Shown: piece by piece, positions 21,920 to 30,714 of the stretch
How the letters are laid out: each line of letters opens with the position of its first letter
How positions within the stretch are numbered: position 1 is the first letter of the stretch
Source of the DNA: JAZKDW01 sp040387375
GTDB taxonomy: Bacteria; Pseudomonadota; Gammaproteobacteria; Burkholderiales; Burkholderiaceae_D
Assembly (NCBI GenBank): GCA_040387375.1
Contig: JAZKDW010000023.1
Location: 1-64,000, forward strand
Direction of reading: 5' to 3'
Length of the DNA stretch: 64,000 nucleotides
Translations under genes and position numbers: made by a program
Notes under the pieces: generated by a model
Told to the model about the DNA's origin: nothing
The model's database searches: none
What the model saw: the letters and a program-made list of their open reading frames with translations, nothing else

Positions 21920-24544
21920 TTAGATAAGGCGAGGCCGGGTGCCGGCTTCGCGATCCTGGGCCAACAGATTCAGGACCTCGTCCGCCTCCACCGGCCGGCT
22001 GAACAAAAATCCCTGGTATTCATCGCAGGACAAACCCAGCAATAGCGCCAGTTGCCTGTCGGTTTCCACACCTTCGGCGACTACCCTTAATTTAAGTCCA
22101 TGGCCCAGTGTAATAATTGAGTTGACAATGGCCAGGCTGTCTTCGTCGTGCCCAAGGTCGCTGATGAATGCCCGGTCAATCTTCAGCCTTTGGACCGGAA
22201 AGCGTTTCAGGTAAGCCAGGCTGGAATAGCCGGTGCCAAAATCATCGACGGACAACTCGACACCAAGGGCCCGGATGTCATGCATCAAGGCGTCGACCTC
22301 GTAGGCCCGGCTCATCACCGTACTTTCCGTAATTTCCAGTTCGAGGCTGGTGGGCGGCAGGCCGCTGGCGTCAAGGCATTGCCTGATCATGGGGACCAGT
22401 TCTTTCTGATGGAACTGCCGAAGCGAGAGATTGACTGCCACCTTGATCGGGGCGCCTTGATGCCGCGTCCAGCGCATGGCCTGATGACAGGCTTCCAGCA
22501 AGACCCAGGCGCCGATCTCGAGAATCAGTCCGGTCGCCTCCGCTATCGGTATGAAGCGCACTGGCGACACTGCGCCAAGAACCGTGCTGGTCCATCGCAG
22601 CAATGCTTCGAAGCCGACAATTTTTCCTGTGCTGATGTCGACTTTGGGTTGATAGACCACCCTGAATTCGTTGCGCGCCATGGCGCGGCGCAAATGACGT
22701 TCGAGCATCAGTTGCTGATCCAGCCTGGTGTGGGTATTTTGCGAGAAAAAATGCACCGGGCTGGTCCGTTCGGATCCGGACGTATGGCGGGCAATGTCAG
22801 CCAGGCGGAACAGTTCATCGGCGCTGCGGGCATCCTGGGGAAAGGTGGAGACGCCAATGAGCGGCCCCAGGTAAAACTCACGCTCGAACACAACGACCGG
22901 CGCGGACAAGGCCGCATGAAGTCCTTCCGCAAAATCCTCCAGTTCCAGTCCGGTGGGGTCGCAATTGACCAGGACCGCGAACTCATTGCTTTTCACACGT
23001 GCGATGCAAGCAGGTGCCGGAATGAAGGAACGAAATATATTGGCGGCCTGTTGCAATGCCTGATCCCCGGCCTCGTGACCGATCAGGTCGTTGATTTCCT
23101 GCAGGCGTTCAAGGGAAACAATGATTACGCCAAGCCGCTGGTCCGTCAATGCGGCATCGGTCACCGCTGCTTGCAGCAGGCGGCGGAAATGCGCTTGGTT
23201 CGGGAGTGCGGTCAGGGTGTCGTAGTCGGCTACGTAGGCAAGCCGCACTTCTGCTTTTTTTCTGTCCGTAATATCCGTAAGTACATTGACGATCTCGGAA
23301 ATGCCTTTCGCGTTGGACAATGTCGAGGTAACCTTGATCACGGTCCTGCGCTCGCCATCGCCGTTGAGCAGGTCACCCTCGGTAACAATATTTCCGGAGT
23401 CGTCAGGCGTTTGTGCAAGCTCCTTGATTTCAAGCGCCTCCGCGTCCACCCGGCCGAGCAATTCGTCGTCGCGTTTTCCGACAAATCGTCTGAATGCATC
23501 GTTCAATAATACATAGCGGCGCTTGTCATCCAGCACGGAGATGGGATTGCCGATCGTGTTCAGGATGGATTTGAGATAATCCGCGCCATGCGCCAGTCGC
23601 TTCGCATCACGCGCCACTCGCCACGCGAGGAACAGCACCAGCAATATGACCAGCCCGAGAAAAAGCATGGTGGTCCAGAGCCGGTCGTACCATAAGGCCA
23701 ATGCATCCGATTTGTCCATCCCGGTGATGATCACGAGCGGGTAACCGGTTACCGCGCCATAACCATAGATTCTTGGCGTGCCGTCGAAAGGGCTCGCGCT
23801 CTCGAACGATCCGTGCTCCCGTGCCGGCAATTGCTTCTGGAATAACGGTGTGTGTTGAAAAGGCTGGCCTATGAACCTGGGCACGCTCGGCCCCCTGACA
23901 AGCATGGTGCCGTCACGATGCAGCAGGGTTACCGAGCCGCCCTTGCCCAGTTCGACAGAGGCGTAAAGCGACTGAAAATACGCTGAATTGACCTGGGCCA
24001 TGATGACGCCGGCAGCATTGCCGGAAGCATCCAGGAGTGGACGCGTAAAACTCAGGACCGCATGTCCGGTTTCCGCATTGATATCCGAGATGTCGATGCG
24101 AAGGCGCTGATCCGGGGGCAACGCCGGTGGCGCTGGCGGACTTGTGCCATTCGCCGTCTCCTGGGTGCTGGCGAGGAGTCTTTTCTCCGAGTCGAACAAA
24201 TAAATGCCCAGCAAAGGAAGCTGCTCCAGATTTTTATCCGACAGATGCCGGGGTAAGGTGCGGAGTTGGCGATGCTGGGGATGCAGAAGAAATTCGCGCT
24301 GAACCTCCGCCAATACCTGGTCTATCGATTGTGCGGCGCCGACCGTCTGGACGCTGAACGCAAACGACAGGTTACGAAGTGCGGTTTTTTCCTGATGGAG
24401 CGTGTCGCGATAACTGGTTTCGAGCACGGTTGCCGTGGCTGCGATCAAGGCCAGTATGAGGATCAGTATTCCGGCGATCAGTTGGCCTGCGTTTGCGCGT
24501 GGAGCGGATGGAAATTTTGCCATAAGGAGGTTCGAGAACACCAT
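21920..24544 (-). CDS. CACHE-PAS-degenerate GGDEF-EAL phosphodiesterase
   Basis: 874 residues. A membrane helix near the N-terminus (about 20-42), a periplasmic double-CACHE-type sensor (about 45-285) and a second membrane helix (about 290-312) are followed by PAS (about 325-430), GGDEF and EAL. In the GGDEF domain the active site is changed: 'RVKSNEFAVLV' replaces GG[D/E]EF, so cyclase activity is unlikely. The EAL domain keeps 'EALLRW', 'NLSLRQF' and 'DDFGTGYSSL', so c-di-GMP hydrolysis is expected. It is the gene immediately upstream of nsrR on the same strand; the NsrR site lies after its stop, so NsrR need not control it. Confidence 0.88.
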   Translation of the reverse strand: MVFSNLLMAKFPSAPRANAGQLIAGILILILALIAATATVLETSYRDTLHQEKTALRNLSFAFSVQTVGAAQSIDQVLAEVQREFLLHPQHRQLRTLPRHLSDKNLEQLPLLGIYLFDSEKRLLASTQETANGTSPPAPPALPPDQRLRIDISDINAETGHAVLSFTRPLLDASGNAAGVIMAQVNSAYFQSLYASVELGKGGSVTLLHRDGTMLVRGPSVPRFIGQPFQHTPLFQKQLPAREHGSFESASPFDGTPRIYGYGAVTGYPLVIITGMDKSDALALWYDRLWTTMLFLGLVILLVLFLAWRVARDAKRLAHGADYLKSILNTIGNPISVLDDKRRYVLLNDAFRRFVGKRDDELLGRVDAEALEIKELAQTPDDSGNIVTEGDLLNGDGERRTVIKVTSTLSNAKGISEIVNVLTDITDRKKAEVRLAYVADYDTLTALPNQAHFRRLLQAAVTDAALTDQRLGVIIVSLERLQEINDLIGHEAGDQALQQAANIFRSFIPAPACIARVKSNEFAVLVNCDPTGLELEDFAEGLHAALSAPVVVFEREFYLGPLIGVSTFPQDARSADELFRLADIARHTSGSERTSPVHFFSQNTHTRLDQQLMLERHLRRAMARNEFRVVYQPKVDISTGKIVGFEALLRWTSTVLGAVSPVRFIPIAEATGLILEIGAWVLLEACHQAMRWTRHQGAPIKVAVNLSLRQFHQKELVPMIRQCLDASGLPPTSLELEITESTVMSRAYEVDALMHDIRALGVELSVDDFGTGYSSLAYLKRFPVQRLKIDRAFISDLGHDEDSLAIVNSIITLGHGLKLRVVAEGVETDRQLALLLGLSCDEYQGFLFSRPVEADEVLNLLAQDREAGTRPRLI

Positions 24545-24698
24545 TGCATCGATATTGGCAATGTGGTGCGCAGGCCCCTGGCATCAGGCCTCACGAAGAA
24601 GCAGGCAGGATTTCGGCCGGTGGCACCGTTCGGGCTTTCGGCTGCCAGTGTAACGCACACTCCGGGTTTATCGGACGCTGCTTGAGAGATTGGCAAAT

Positions 24699-24726
24699 AA
24701 AAAGCCGACTATCGAGTCGGCTTTTT
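24699..24726. terminator. bidirectional terminator
   Basis: A 12-bp perfect stem (AAAAAGCCGACT with its complement) on an ATCG loop, with A and T tracts at both ends, between the cytochrome gene stop (24746) and the EAL gene start (24544). It closes the cytochrome transcript on the minus strand. Confidence 0.9.
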
Positions 24727-24745
24727 GCAATGAACTGAAGCGGGT

Positions 24746-25627
24746 TTATTTGACCGCTGCAGCCATGTAATCGACTGCGGCCTTGACTTCTTCATCCGAT
24801 GCGCTGCTGCCGCCTTTCGCTGGCATCACGCCCGTTTTCCCCTGGAAGCCTTTGATTGCATGCTCGTACAGGACAGCTGTGCCTTGCTGGATCCGCGGCG
24901 CCCATGCTGTCTTGTCCCCCAGTTTTGGCGAACCCGCAACGCCGGTAGTATGGCAAGCCTGGCATGCCGCTTCATACAACTTCTTGCCGGCATCGGCGGA
25001 AAGTTTGGCCGGAGCGGCGGCTGGTGCTGCGGGAGCAGGTGCAGCGGCTGGTGCAGCAGGGGCAGGTGCGGCCGGGGTTGCCGCTGCAGCGCTTGCTGTC
25101 GCAGCGGCAGGAGCGGCTGCCTTGACTTCAGGTTCCTTGAACTTGGCGCCAGACTCGTTCGCCATGTACACCACGGCACGTGCTACTTCGACATCGTCCA
25201 GATCAGGATTGCCGCCTTTGGCTGGCATCGCGCGAATGCCCTTGATGGCATTCGAGACCAGCGTGTCGTAACCCTGGGCGATGCGGGCAGTCCAGGCGGC
25301 GGCATCACCGACCTTCGGCGCACCCGCCGCACCGGTGCCATGACAGGCTACACAGGATGATTTGTAGACGTCGGTGCCAGCCAGCAATATTTTTGGCGCG
25401 TTGACGTCCTTCAGTACAAAACCTTCATCGGCCACCGGCTTGATGCGCGCGGCGATTGCTTCGGGTGTCTGCCCCGTCGATCCGGCGCCGGTTGTGCGGT
25501 TGTTGGCCACATATTCAACCAGCAGGACGATGATGATGATCGGTACCACAAAACTGGCAACGATTGCCACGATGAGCTGTTTTGGTGTTTTGATCGCGGA
25601 TTCGTGTTCGTTGTGTGCGTCGCTCAT
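24746..25627 (-). CDS. membrane-anchored di-haem cytochrome c (c5-type)
   Basis: 293 residues. A single N-terminal membrane helix (about 18-42) anchors two class I cytochrome c domains in the periplasm. Haem sites are 'CVACH' and 'CQACH', each with a distal methionine in 'AMPAKGG' and 'VMPAKGG'. The two domains are about 40 percent alike by eye, indicating an internal duplication, and are joined by a 45-residue Ala/Pro linker. Related proteins pass electrons to terminal oxidases. No oxidase genes are adjacent. A possible promoter (TATAAT on the minus strand near 25720) lies upstream. Confidence 0.9.
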   Translation of the reverse strand: MSDAHNEHESAIKTPKQLIVAIVASFVVPIIIIVLLVEYVANNRTTGAGSTGQTPEAIAARIKPVADEGFVLKDVNAPKILLAGTDVYKSSCVACHGTGAAGAPKVGDAAAWTARIAQGYDTLVSNAIKGIRAMPAKGGNPDLDDVEVARAVVYMANESGAKFKEPEVKAAAPAAATASAAAATPAAPAPAAPAAAPAPAAPAAAPAKLSADAGKKLYEAACQACHTTGVAGSPKLGDKTAWAPRIQQGTAVLYEHAIKGFQGKTGVMPAKGGSSASDEEVKAAVDYMAAAVK

Positions 25628-25876
25628 TATTCCCTCAGTACATTTTTAAAACCGTACGGCACGCGCTGACAGGCGTGCTCAAGGTCGGCTTGGGTGGCAA
25701 AGTATCATGCCGCCAAACCCTTGATTATAGACGTAAAGGCTTCAATTTGGAACGGGAAATCATCTCTTTCCATGGACGGCGACGCAGAAAAACGGTATCC
25801 TGCATGCCTCTTCAGTGTTCCCCTCTTTAATACAGCTCGGGGATCCCCTGTTGATGTCAATGCTGAGCACATTAAT

Positions 25877-25951
25877 GCGACCGTCGTCCAACGGATAGGA
25901 TACGAGCCTCCGAAGCTCGGGATACAGGTTCGATTCCTGTCGGTCGCACCA
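25877..25951 (+). tRNA. tRNA-Arg (anticodon CCG)
   Basis: 75 bases with an encoded CCA end. The acceptor stem GCGACCG pairs with CGGTCGC. The anticodon stem CGAGC/GCTCG closes the loop CTCCGAA, giving anticodon CCG. The T arm carries GGTTCGATTCC. The D arm contains CAACGGATAGGA. It is the only tRNA gene I find. No integrase or direct repeat of its 3' end is seen nearby, so there is no sign of an integrated element. Confidence 0.96.
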
Positions 25952-25990
25952 GATGCCAGTTTCAGGAAATTCCCTGCCGCTTTTTACGAT

Positions 25991-27025
25991 TCAAGGACCG
26001 GTCGCCGGGATATCGCACACCGGCGCCGACGGCGCCTTTTGCGCCGCGTCCTTGGCCGCCTCGACCCGCACTTCGCTGGATAACGCGACACCGTTTTTCA
26101 CCGCGGTCAGTTCCGCCAGGATGGAGATCGCGATTTCGGACGGCGTCTTGCTGCCGATGTACAGGCCGATCGGTCCGTGCAACCTGGCCAGCTGGGCATC
26201 GGTCAGGTCGAATTCCTTCAGCCGTTCGCGGCGCCTGGCATTGTTCACCCGCGAGCCGATCGCACCCACGTAGAACGCTTCGGATTTCAACGCTTCCATC
26301 AGCGCCAGATCATCGAGCTTCGGATCATGCGTCAATGCGACGACTGCGCTGCGGCCGTCGAGTTTCATGTCCAGCACCAGATCATCCGGCATCGCGTGCA
26401 CGACTTGCACGCCGGGTACCTTCCATGTCTCGCGATATTCTTCACGCGGATCGCAAACGGTGACGTGGTAATCCATGCCGAGCGCGATCTGCGCCAGGAA
26501 GCTCGACAGGTTCCCCGCGCCGATAATCAACAGCCGCCAGCGCGGCCCGTGTATCGTCGTCAGCGCAGCTTCCGATGCCTGCAGGCTCATGCCGCTGCCT
26601 GCCGGTCCGAGCGTGACGTCGCCGGATGAAAGATCAAGACGGCGCGCCACCAGTTCATGCTGGCCTAGCCTGTTCAATAATTCGGCAATGCGGCTGCGTT
26701 CCGATAAAGGTTCAAGCGCCAGCTGGATGGTGCCGCCGCACGGCAGGCCAAAACGATGCGCTTCATCGGCCGTGATGCCGTAGGTGACGATTTCAGGCAG
26801 CGTGCGGGTGATTCCTTCCGCGCGCACGCGCGCGATCAGGTCGTCTTCGATGCATCCGCCGGAAACCGATCCCACCACAGTGCCGTCTTCGCAGATCGCG
26901 AGCATGGCGCCTTCCGGCCGCGGGCTGGAGCCCCAGGTCCTGATGACGGTGACCAGTTCGCATTGCTTGCCGGCGGCGATCCATTGATCGCAGGTTTTAA
27001 GAACGTCGAGATCTATGCTATCCAT
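25991..27025 (-). CDS. XdhC/CoxI-family protein
   Basis: 344 residues. The N-terminal XdhC/CoxI domain shows 'TVIRTWGSSPRPEGAMLAIC', 'GSVSGGCIEDDL' and 'FGLPCGGTIQLALEPL'; the C-terminal Rossmann domain shows 'LLIIGAGNLSSFLAQIALGM' and ends in 'HGPIGLYIGSKTPSEIAISI'. Members bind and sulfurate molybdenum cofactor for insertion into xanthine-dehydrogenase-type enzymes. No molybdenum hydroxylase genes are in the window, so its client is elsewhere or unknown. It is convergent with the tRNA-Arg gene and divergent from the transporter at 27210. Confidence 0.92.
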   Translation of the reverse strand: MDSIDLDVLKTCDQWIAAGKQCELVTVIRTWGSSPRPEGAMLAICEDGTVVGSVSGGCIEDDLIARVRAEGITRTLPEIVTYGITADEAHRFGLPCGGTIQLALEPLSERSRIAELLNRLGQHELVARRLDLSSGDVTLGPAGSGMSLQASEAALTTIHGPRWRLLIIGAGNLSSFLAQIALGMDYHVTVCDPREEYRETWKVPGVQVVHAMPDDLVLDMKLDGRSAVVALTHDPKLDDLALMEALKSEAFYVGAIGSRVNNARRRERLKEFDLTDAQLARLHGPIGLYIGSKTPSEIAISILAELTAVKNGVALSSEVRVEAAKDAAQKAPSAPVCDIPATGP

Positions 27026-27209
27026 ATTTGTTGCGAGCCCGGGTGGCTGGAGAATGAGCGAGGTATGTTACCTCATCCGGCCACCGGCGACAGCCAGCTG
27101 TCATGTTTCGGCGGATTGATGTCGATATGGTTAACGTGCAGTATAGTGTGTCGAAATTTGCAGCTGCCCGCAGCTGCTTTAACCGACACATTTTCAGACA
27201 ATAAAAACA

Positions 27210-28421
27210 ATGGAACATCGAGACGCCGGGCTTGCGCCTGTATCGCGAGTGCTGGTCATCGTCGCCCTGCTGCTGGTCGGCGTCAACTTGCGGCCCGCAA
27301 TCACGAGCGTCGGCCTGGTACTGGATGGAATCAGAAGCAGCACTGGCATGTCAGCGGCCAGTGCCGGCGTGCTGATCTCGCTGCCTGTCATCTGCTTTGG
27401 CATTTTCTCGCCGCTTGCTCCGCGGCTGATCCGCTGGCGTGCCCCCGAACAGGTCATCATGCTGGCCCTGCTGGGTCTGGCGGCCGGCATCGGCGGCCGC
27501 GTCTTCTTCGGCGTTCCAGGCCTGTTCGCTGGCACGCTGCTGGTCAGCGCATGCATCAGCGTCATCATGGTGCTGGTGCCCGGCATTATCAAGAATGAAT
27601 TCCCGGCCAGGGCCGGCTTTCTGATGGGGATGTACAGCATGGCGCTGAATGCCGGTGTGGCGCTCGGCTCGGGTGTCTCGGTGCCGATCCAGACGCTGGC
27701 CGGTGGCGACTGGCGCATGGCCCTGCTGTTCTGGAGTTTGCCGGTACTGGTCGCCATCCTGGTCTGGATGCCGTTCATGCGCCGCCGTTCGCCGCAGCCG
27801 CGGCAACAGCGTGCGCCGTTGAATGGATTGCGCGGGAGTGTGCTGGCATGGCAGGTCACCGGGTATTTTTCCTTTCAGAGCGCGCTGGCATTTTGTGTGT
27901 TTGGCTGGCTGCCGACGATCCTGATCGATCGGGGTTTGAGTCCGCTGCAGGCCGGTTATGTGTTGTCGGTATCGGTCCTGATGCAATTTGTTACGGGTTT
28001 CGGGCTCACCTGGATGTGTCGCAACAAGAGCGACCAGCGGGCGGCAATCGTGATCCTGATGAGCCTGATGTTGATCGGAGTGGGCGGCTGCATGTTCGCG
28101 CCGCTTGGCCAGGTGTGGATATGGGCAAGCGTGCTGGGGCTCGGGCAGGGCGGGGCCTTCAGTATTGCCATGATCCTGATGGTGGCGCGCGCGCCGAATG
28201 GTGTGGTGGCGGTATCGCTGTCCGGCATGGTGCAGGGGGTTGGTTACCTGATCGCCGGGCTTGGGCCGCTGATCGCCGGAGTCCTGCACGACTTTACGCA
28301 TGGCTGGAATGCGGCGGCCATTTTTTTCGGGTTTCTTGCGCTGGCGGCGATCGCTGCAGGGCTGGGTGCGGGACGCAATTTGCAGATCGACGCCCAGGTC
28401 GAGCGGCCGGCTTTGATGTGA
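27210..28421 (+). CDS. MFS transporter, CynX/NimT family
   Basis: 403 residues with twelve predicted membrane helices. 'LLVGVNLRPAITSVGLVLDG' in helix 1 is characteristic of the CynX (cyanate) and NimT (2-nitroimidazole) branch of the major facilitator superfamily. Direction and substrate cannot be read from the sequence; no cyanase gene lies near. It is divergent from the XdhC gene (184 bases between) and convergent with the GntR regulator (45 bases between the stops). Confidence 0.88.
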   Translation: MEHRDAGLAPVSRVLVIVALLLVGVNLRPAITSVGLVLDGIRSSTGMSAASAGVLISLPVICFGIFSPLAPRLIRWRAPEQVIMLALLGLAAGIGGRVFFGVPGLFAGTLLVSACISVIMVLVPGIIKNEFPARAGFLMGMYSMALNAGVALGSGVSVPIQTLAGGDWRMALLFWSLPVLVAILVWMPFMRRRSPQPRQQRAPLNGLRGSVLAWQVTGYFSFQSALAFCVFGWLPTILIDRGLSPLQAGYVLSVSVLMQFVTGFGLTWMCRNKSDQRAAIVILMSLMLIGVGGCMFAPLGQVWIWASVLGLGQGGAFSIAMILMVARAPNGVVAVSLSGMVQGVGYLIAGLGPLIAGVLHDFTHGWNAAAIFFGFLALAAIAAGLGAGRNLQIDAQVERPALM

Positions 28422-28466
28422 CATTGCCGGTAGTTCCACTGCGCCGCGCTTTTGAAAGGCGGTGGC

Positions 28467-29162
28467 CTACACCACGTAGTTCTTGTAGCGCTCGATATAT
28501 TCACGCGCGCTTCTGTTCAATTCGCGCACCCGCGCTTCCGCCTCATCGGCGTCGCCGCGGATCATGGCCGCCAGCACCGCGCGGTATTGCTCCATGCCTT
28601 TCTCGGCGCGGCCGGGCAGCAAGGCCACGCGGCGTATCGTGACCCGGGTGCGGTCGTACAGGCGCTCGCTCATGTCGCTCAGGACCGGATTGCCGGCGGC
28701 CTGCTTCACACGTTCGCGAAACGCTTCGATGGTCGTGATGTGCTGGTCGATATCGCCGGATTTCAAGCTGTTTTCAAACGCCTCTCCAAACATCTCCAGC
28801 AGGTCCTGCCAGTCTTCCGGCTTCGAATTTATCGTGGCCAGCCGGACCGCCAGTCCATCCAGCACCTCTCGTACCTCATACAGCCGGTAAGTGGTTTCCA
28901 TGTCGACGAAGGCCACAACTGCTCCCTTGTTGGGGACGCGGATTACCAGCGCGCGGTCCTCTAACGTCGCCAGCACCTCCCGCGCTTTTGCCCGTGGGAT
29001 CCCGTACGCCTGAGCCAGCTCTTCTTCCGGAATGCGGGTGCCGGGAAGCAGCGCCTGCGATGAAATTTTTTCCCGCAGGTCCTTGATCACATTGTCAGTG
29101 ACGGTCGCTGGGTTGCCGAGGTCGGCGGCAGTGGTGCGGGAGTTGAATGAGGGACTGATCAT
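28467..29162 (-). CDS. GntR-family regulator, FCD subfamily
   Basis: 231 residues. The winged helix (about 20-85) shows 'LREKISSQALLPGTRIPEEE' and 'IPRAKAREVLATLEDRALVI'. The C-terminal all-helical FCD ligand domain follows. The residues where most FCD proteins have metal-binding histidines appear changed: 'EAFRERVKQAAGNPVL' has Arg where F-H is usual and 'MEQYRAVLAAM' has Tyr where E-H is usual. It is divergently transcribed from the catabolic operon beginning at 29341, with likely operators in the shared 178-bp gap, so it very probably regulates that operon. Confidence 0.9.
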   Translation of the reverse strand: MISPSFNSRTTAADLGNPATVTDNVIKDLREKISSQALLPGTRIPEEELAQAYGIPRAKAREVLATLEDRALVIRVPNKGAVVAFVDMETTYRLYEVREVLDGLAVRLATINSKPEDWQDLLEMFGEAFENSLKSGDIDQHITTIEAFRERVKQAAGNPVLSDMSERLYDRTRVTIRRVALLPGRAEKGMEQYRAVLAAMIRGDADEAEARVRELNRSAREYIERYKNYVV

Positions 29163-29230
29163 GGTTTCTATTTTGGCGTGAAGCGGTTGATGTTGGCGCA
29201 GTAACTATACGCGATTTCATTGTACTTCTA

Positions 29231-29262
29231 ATTGTACACAATGTCATATACATTTTTGTATA
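29231..29262. promoter_or_regulatory. candidate GntR/FCD operator region
   Basis: Two dyads lie side by side in the divergent gap: ATTGTACACAAT (29231-29242, TTGT/ACAA arms) and TATACA-TTTT-TGTATA (29247-29262). FCD-type GntR proteins often bind short TTGT-N-ACAA-like dyads. The second dyad ends seven bases before the operon's -35 hexamer, so binding could affect both divergent promoters. Confidence 0.55.
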
Positions 29263-29268
29263 AAGTAA

Positions 29269-29297
29269 TTGACACAATAAATTTCTGCCAGTAAAGT
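29269..29297 (+). promoter_or_regulatory. sigma70-type promoter of the catabolic operon
   Basis: A perfect -35 TTGACA (29269-29274), 17-bp spacer, and TAAAGT as -10 (29292-29297, four of six matches). It lies 44 bases before the first start codon and directly downstream of the dyads at 29231-29262. Confidence 0.6.
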
Positions 29298-29340
29298 CCT
29301 CATCAGACTTAACGCAAATCAATAATTTAAGGAGTGCACC

Positions 29341-30702
29341 GTGGTGAAACCCGCAAACCAGACATCTTCTCTTCCCGGCCTTAAATGCGAGGAATTTCTC
29401 GCACGGCGCAAAGCAGCCGTTGCGCTGGGTGTTGCCAACGGTGCACCGGTATTCGCGGCAAGCGCCTCCGGCGCCACCATCACGGATCTTGATGGCAACA
29501 GCTTCATCGATTTCGCCGGCGGCATCGGCACCCTTAACGTCGGCCATGCCCACCCTGAAGTCGTTCGTGCGGTGCGCGAGCAGGCCGAGCAGTTCCTGCA
29601 CACCTGCTTCAATATCGTCATGTATCCGGGATATATCGAGCTGGCCGAAAAGCTGATATCGCTGGTGCCGGGCAACTGGCCAAAGAAGGTAATGTTGCAA
29701 ACCACAGGTTCCGAGGCAATCGAGAATGCGATCAAGGTGGCGCGCAAAGCCACCGGCCGACCAGCCATCGTCGCTTTCGAAAACGCGTTCCACGGCCGCA
29801 CCTACATGGCACTGTCTTTGACGGCCAAGGCGCCATCCTACAAAACCGGATTCGGTCCGTTCCCAGGCGAGATTTACCGCGCACCGTTTCCCGTCGCCTT
29901 TCGTTCCGGTCATGCGGATGAGGAAACTTGTGCCGATGCAGCGTTTGCCGACTTCCGCCGGATGATCGAATCGGAAGTGATCCCCGAGCAGGTTGCTGCA
30001 GTGGTCATCGAGCCGGTGCAGGGCGAGGGCGGTTTTAATGTCGCGCCAAAATCGTTCTTGCGCAAGATCCGCGACTATTGCACCCAGCATGGCATTGTGC
30101 TGATTGCCGACGAGATCCAGTCCGGATTTTGCCGCACCGGTGAATGGTTCGCGACCGAACATTATGGTATCGAAGCCGACCTGTACACGCTGGCCAAGTC
30201 GATGGGCGGCGGCATGCCGATTGCAGCGCTGGTCGGCCGCGCCGACCTGATGGATGCGCCGAAGGTCGGCGGTCTGGGTGGCACCTATGGCGGCAATCCG
30301 CTGGCCTGCGCTGCCGCGCTGGCAACCATCGGCATCATGGAAAAGGAAGATTACCGTGCCCGCGGCCGTCACATTGGCGCCATCGTCAAGGCGCGCTTCG
30401 ACGACTGGGCCCAGCGTTACGACATCGTTGGCGATGTGCGCGGCCTTGGCGCGATGGTCGCGTTCGAGGTGGTGAAAGACAAACGCTCGTGCACGCCCGC
30501 TGGCGACCTCGTGGTAAAGATCGTGGAAGAGGCTTATCAAAACGGTCTGCTGCTGGTCAAGGCGGGTTTCCACGGCAACGTCATCCGTTTCCTGGGACCG
30601 CTGGCAATGTCCGATGCCGAACTCGCACGCGGGCTCGATATCCTCGGCGCCGCGCTTGCCAAAGTGGCGCAGCAGAGTCAGCCGCTGGCCAAAGTCGCGT
30701 GA
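29341..30702 (+). CDS. class III aminotransferase (GABA/5-aminovalerate aminotransferase-like)
   Basis: 453 residues from a GTG start (GTG 29341 or 29344) with AAGGAG upstream. PLP-binding and catalytic regions are complete: 'QTTGSEAIENAIKVARKATG', 'IADEIQSGFCRTGEWF', and the Schiff-base lysine in 'LYTLAKSMGGGMP'. It belongs to the omega-amino-acid group with GabT and DavT, which moves the terminal amino group to 2-oxoglutarate to give a semialdehyde. It is the first gene of the island; an aldehyde dehydrogenase closes the run, a natural partner. The exact substrate is not readable. Confidence 0.92.
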   Translation: MVKPANQTSSLPGLKCEEFLARRKAAVALGVANGAPVFAASASGATITDLDGNSFIDFAGGIGTLNVGHAHPEVVRAVREQAEQFLHTCFNIVMYPGYIELAEKLISLVPGNWPKKVMLQTTGSEAIENAIKVARKATGRPAIVAFENAFHGRTYMALSLTAKAPSYKTGFGPFPGEIYRAPFPVAFRSGHADEETCADAAFADFRRMIESEVIPEQVAAVVIEPVQGEGGFNVAPKSFLRKIRDYCTQHGIVLIADEIQSGFCRTGEWFATEHYGIEADLYTLAKSMGGGMPIAALVGRADLMDAPKVGGLGGTYGGNPLACAAALATIGIMEKEDYRARGRHIGAIVKARFDDWAQRYDIVGDVRGLGAMVAFEVVKDKRSCTPAGDLVVKIVEEAYQNGLLLVKAGFHGNVIRFLGPLAMSDAELARGLDILGAALAKVAQQSQPLAKVA

Positions 30703-30714
30703 CCGGGGCCTGAC

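Noticed and set aside
25877..25951. tRNA-Arg as an integration site of a genomic island containing the catabolic genes
   Set aside because: No integrase, no direct repeat of the tRNA 3' end, and the base composition of the catabolic genes looks like that of their neighbours.
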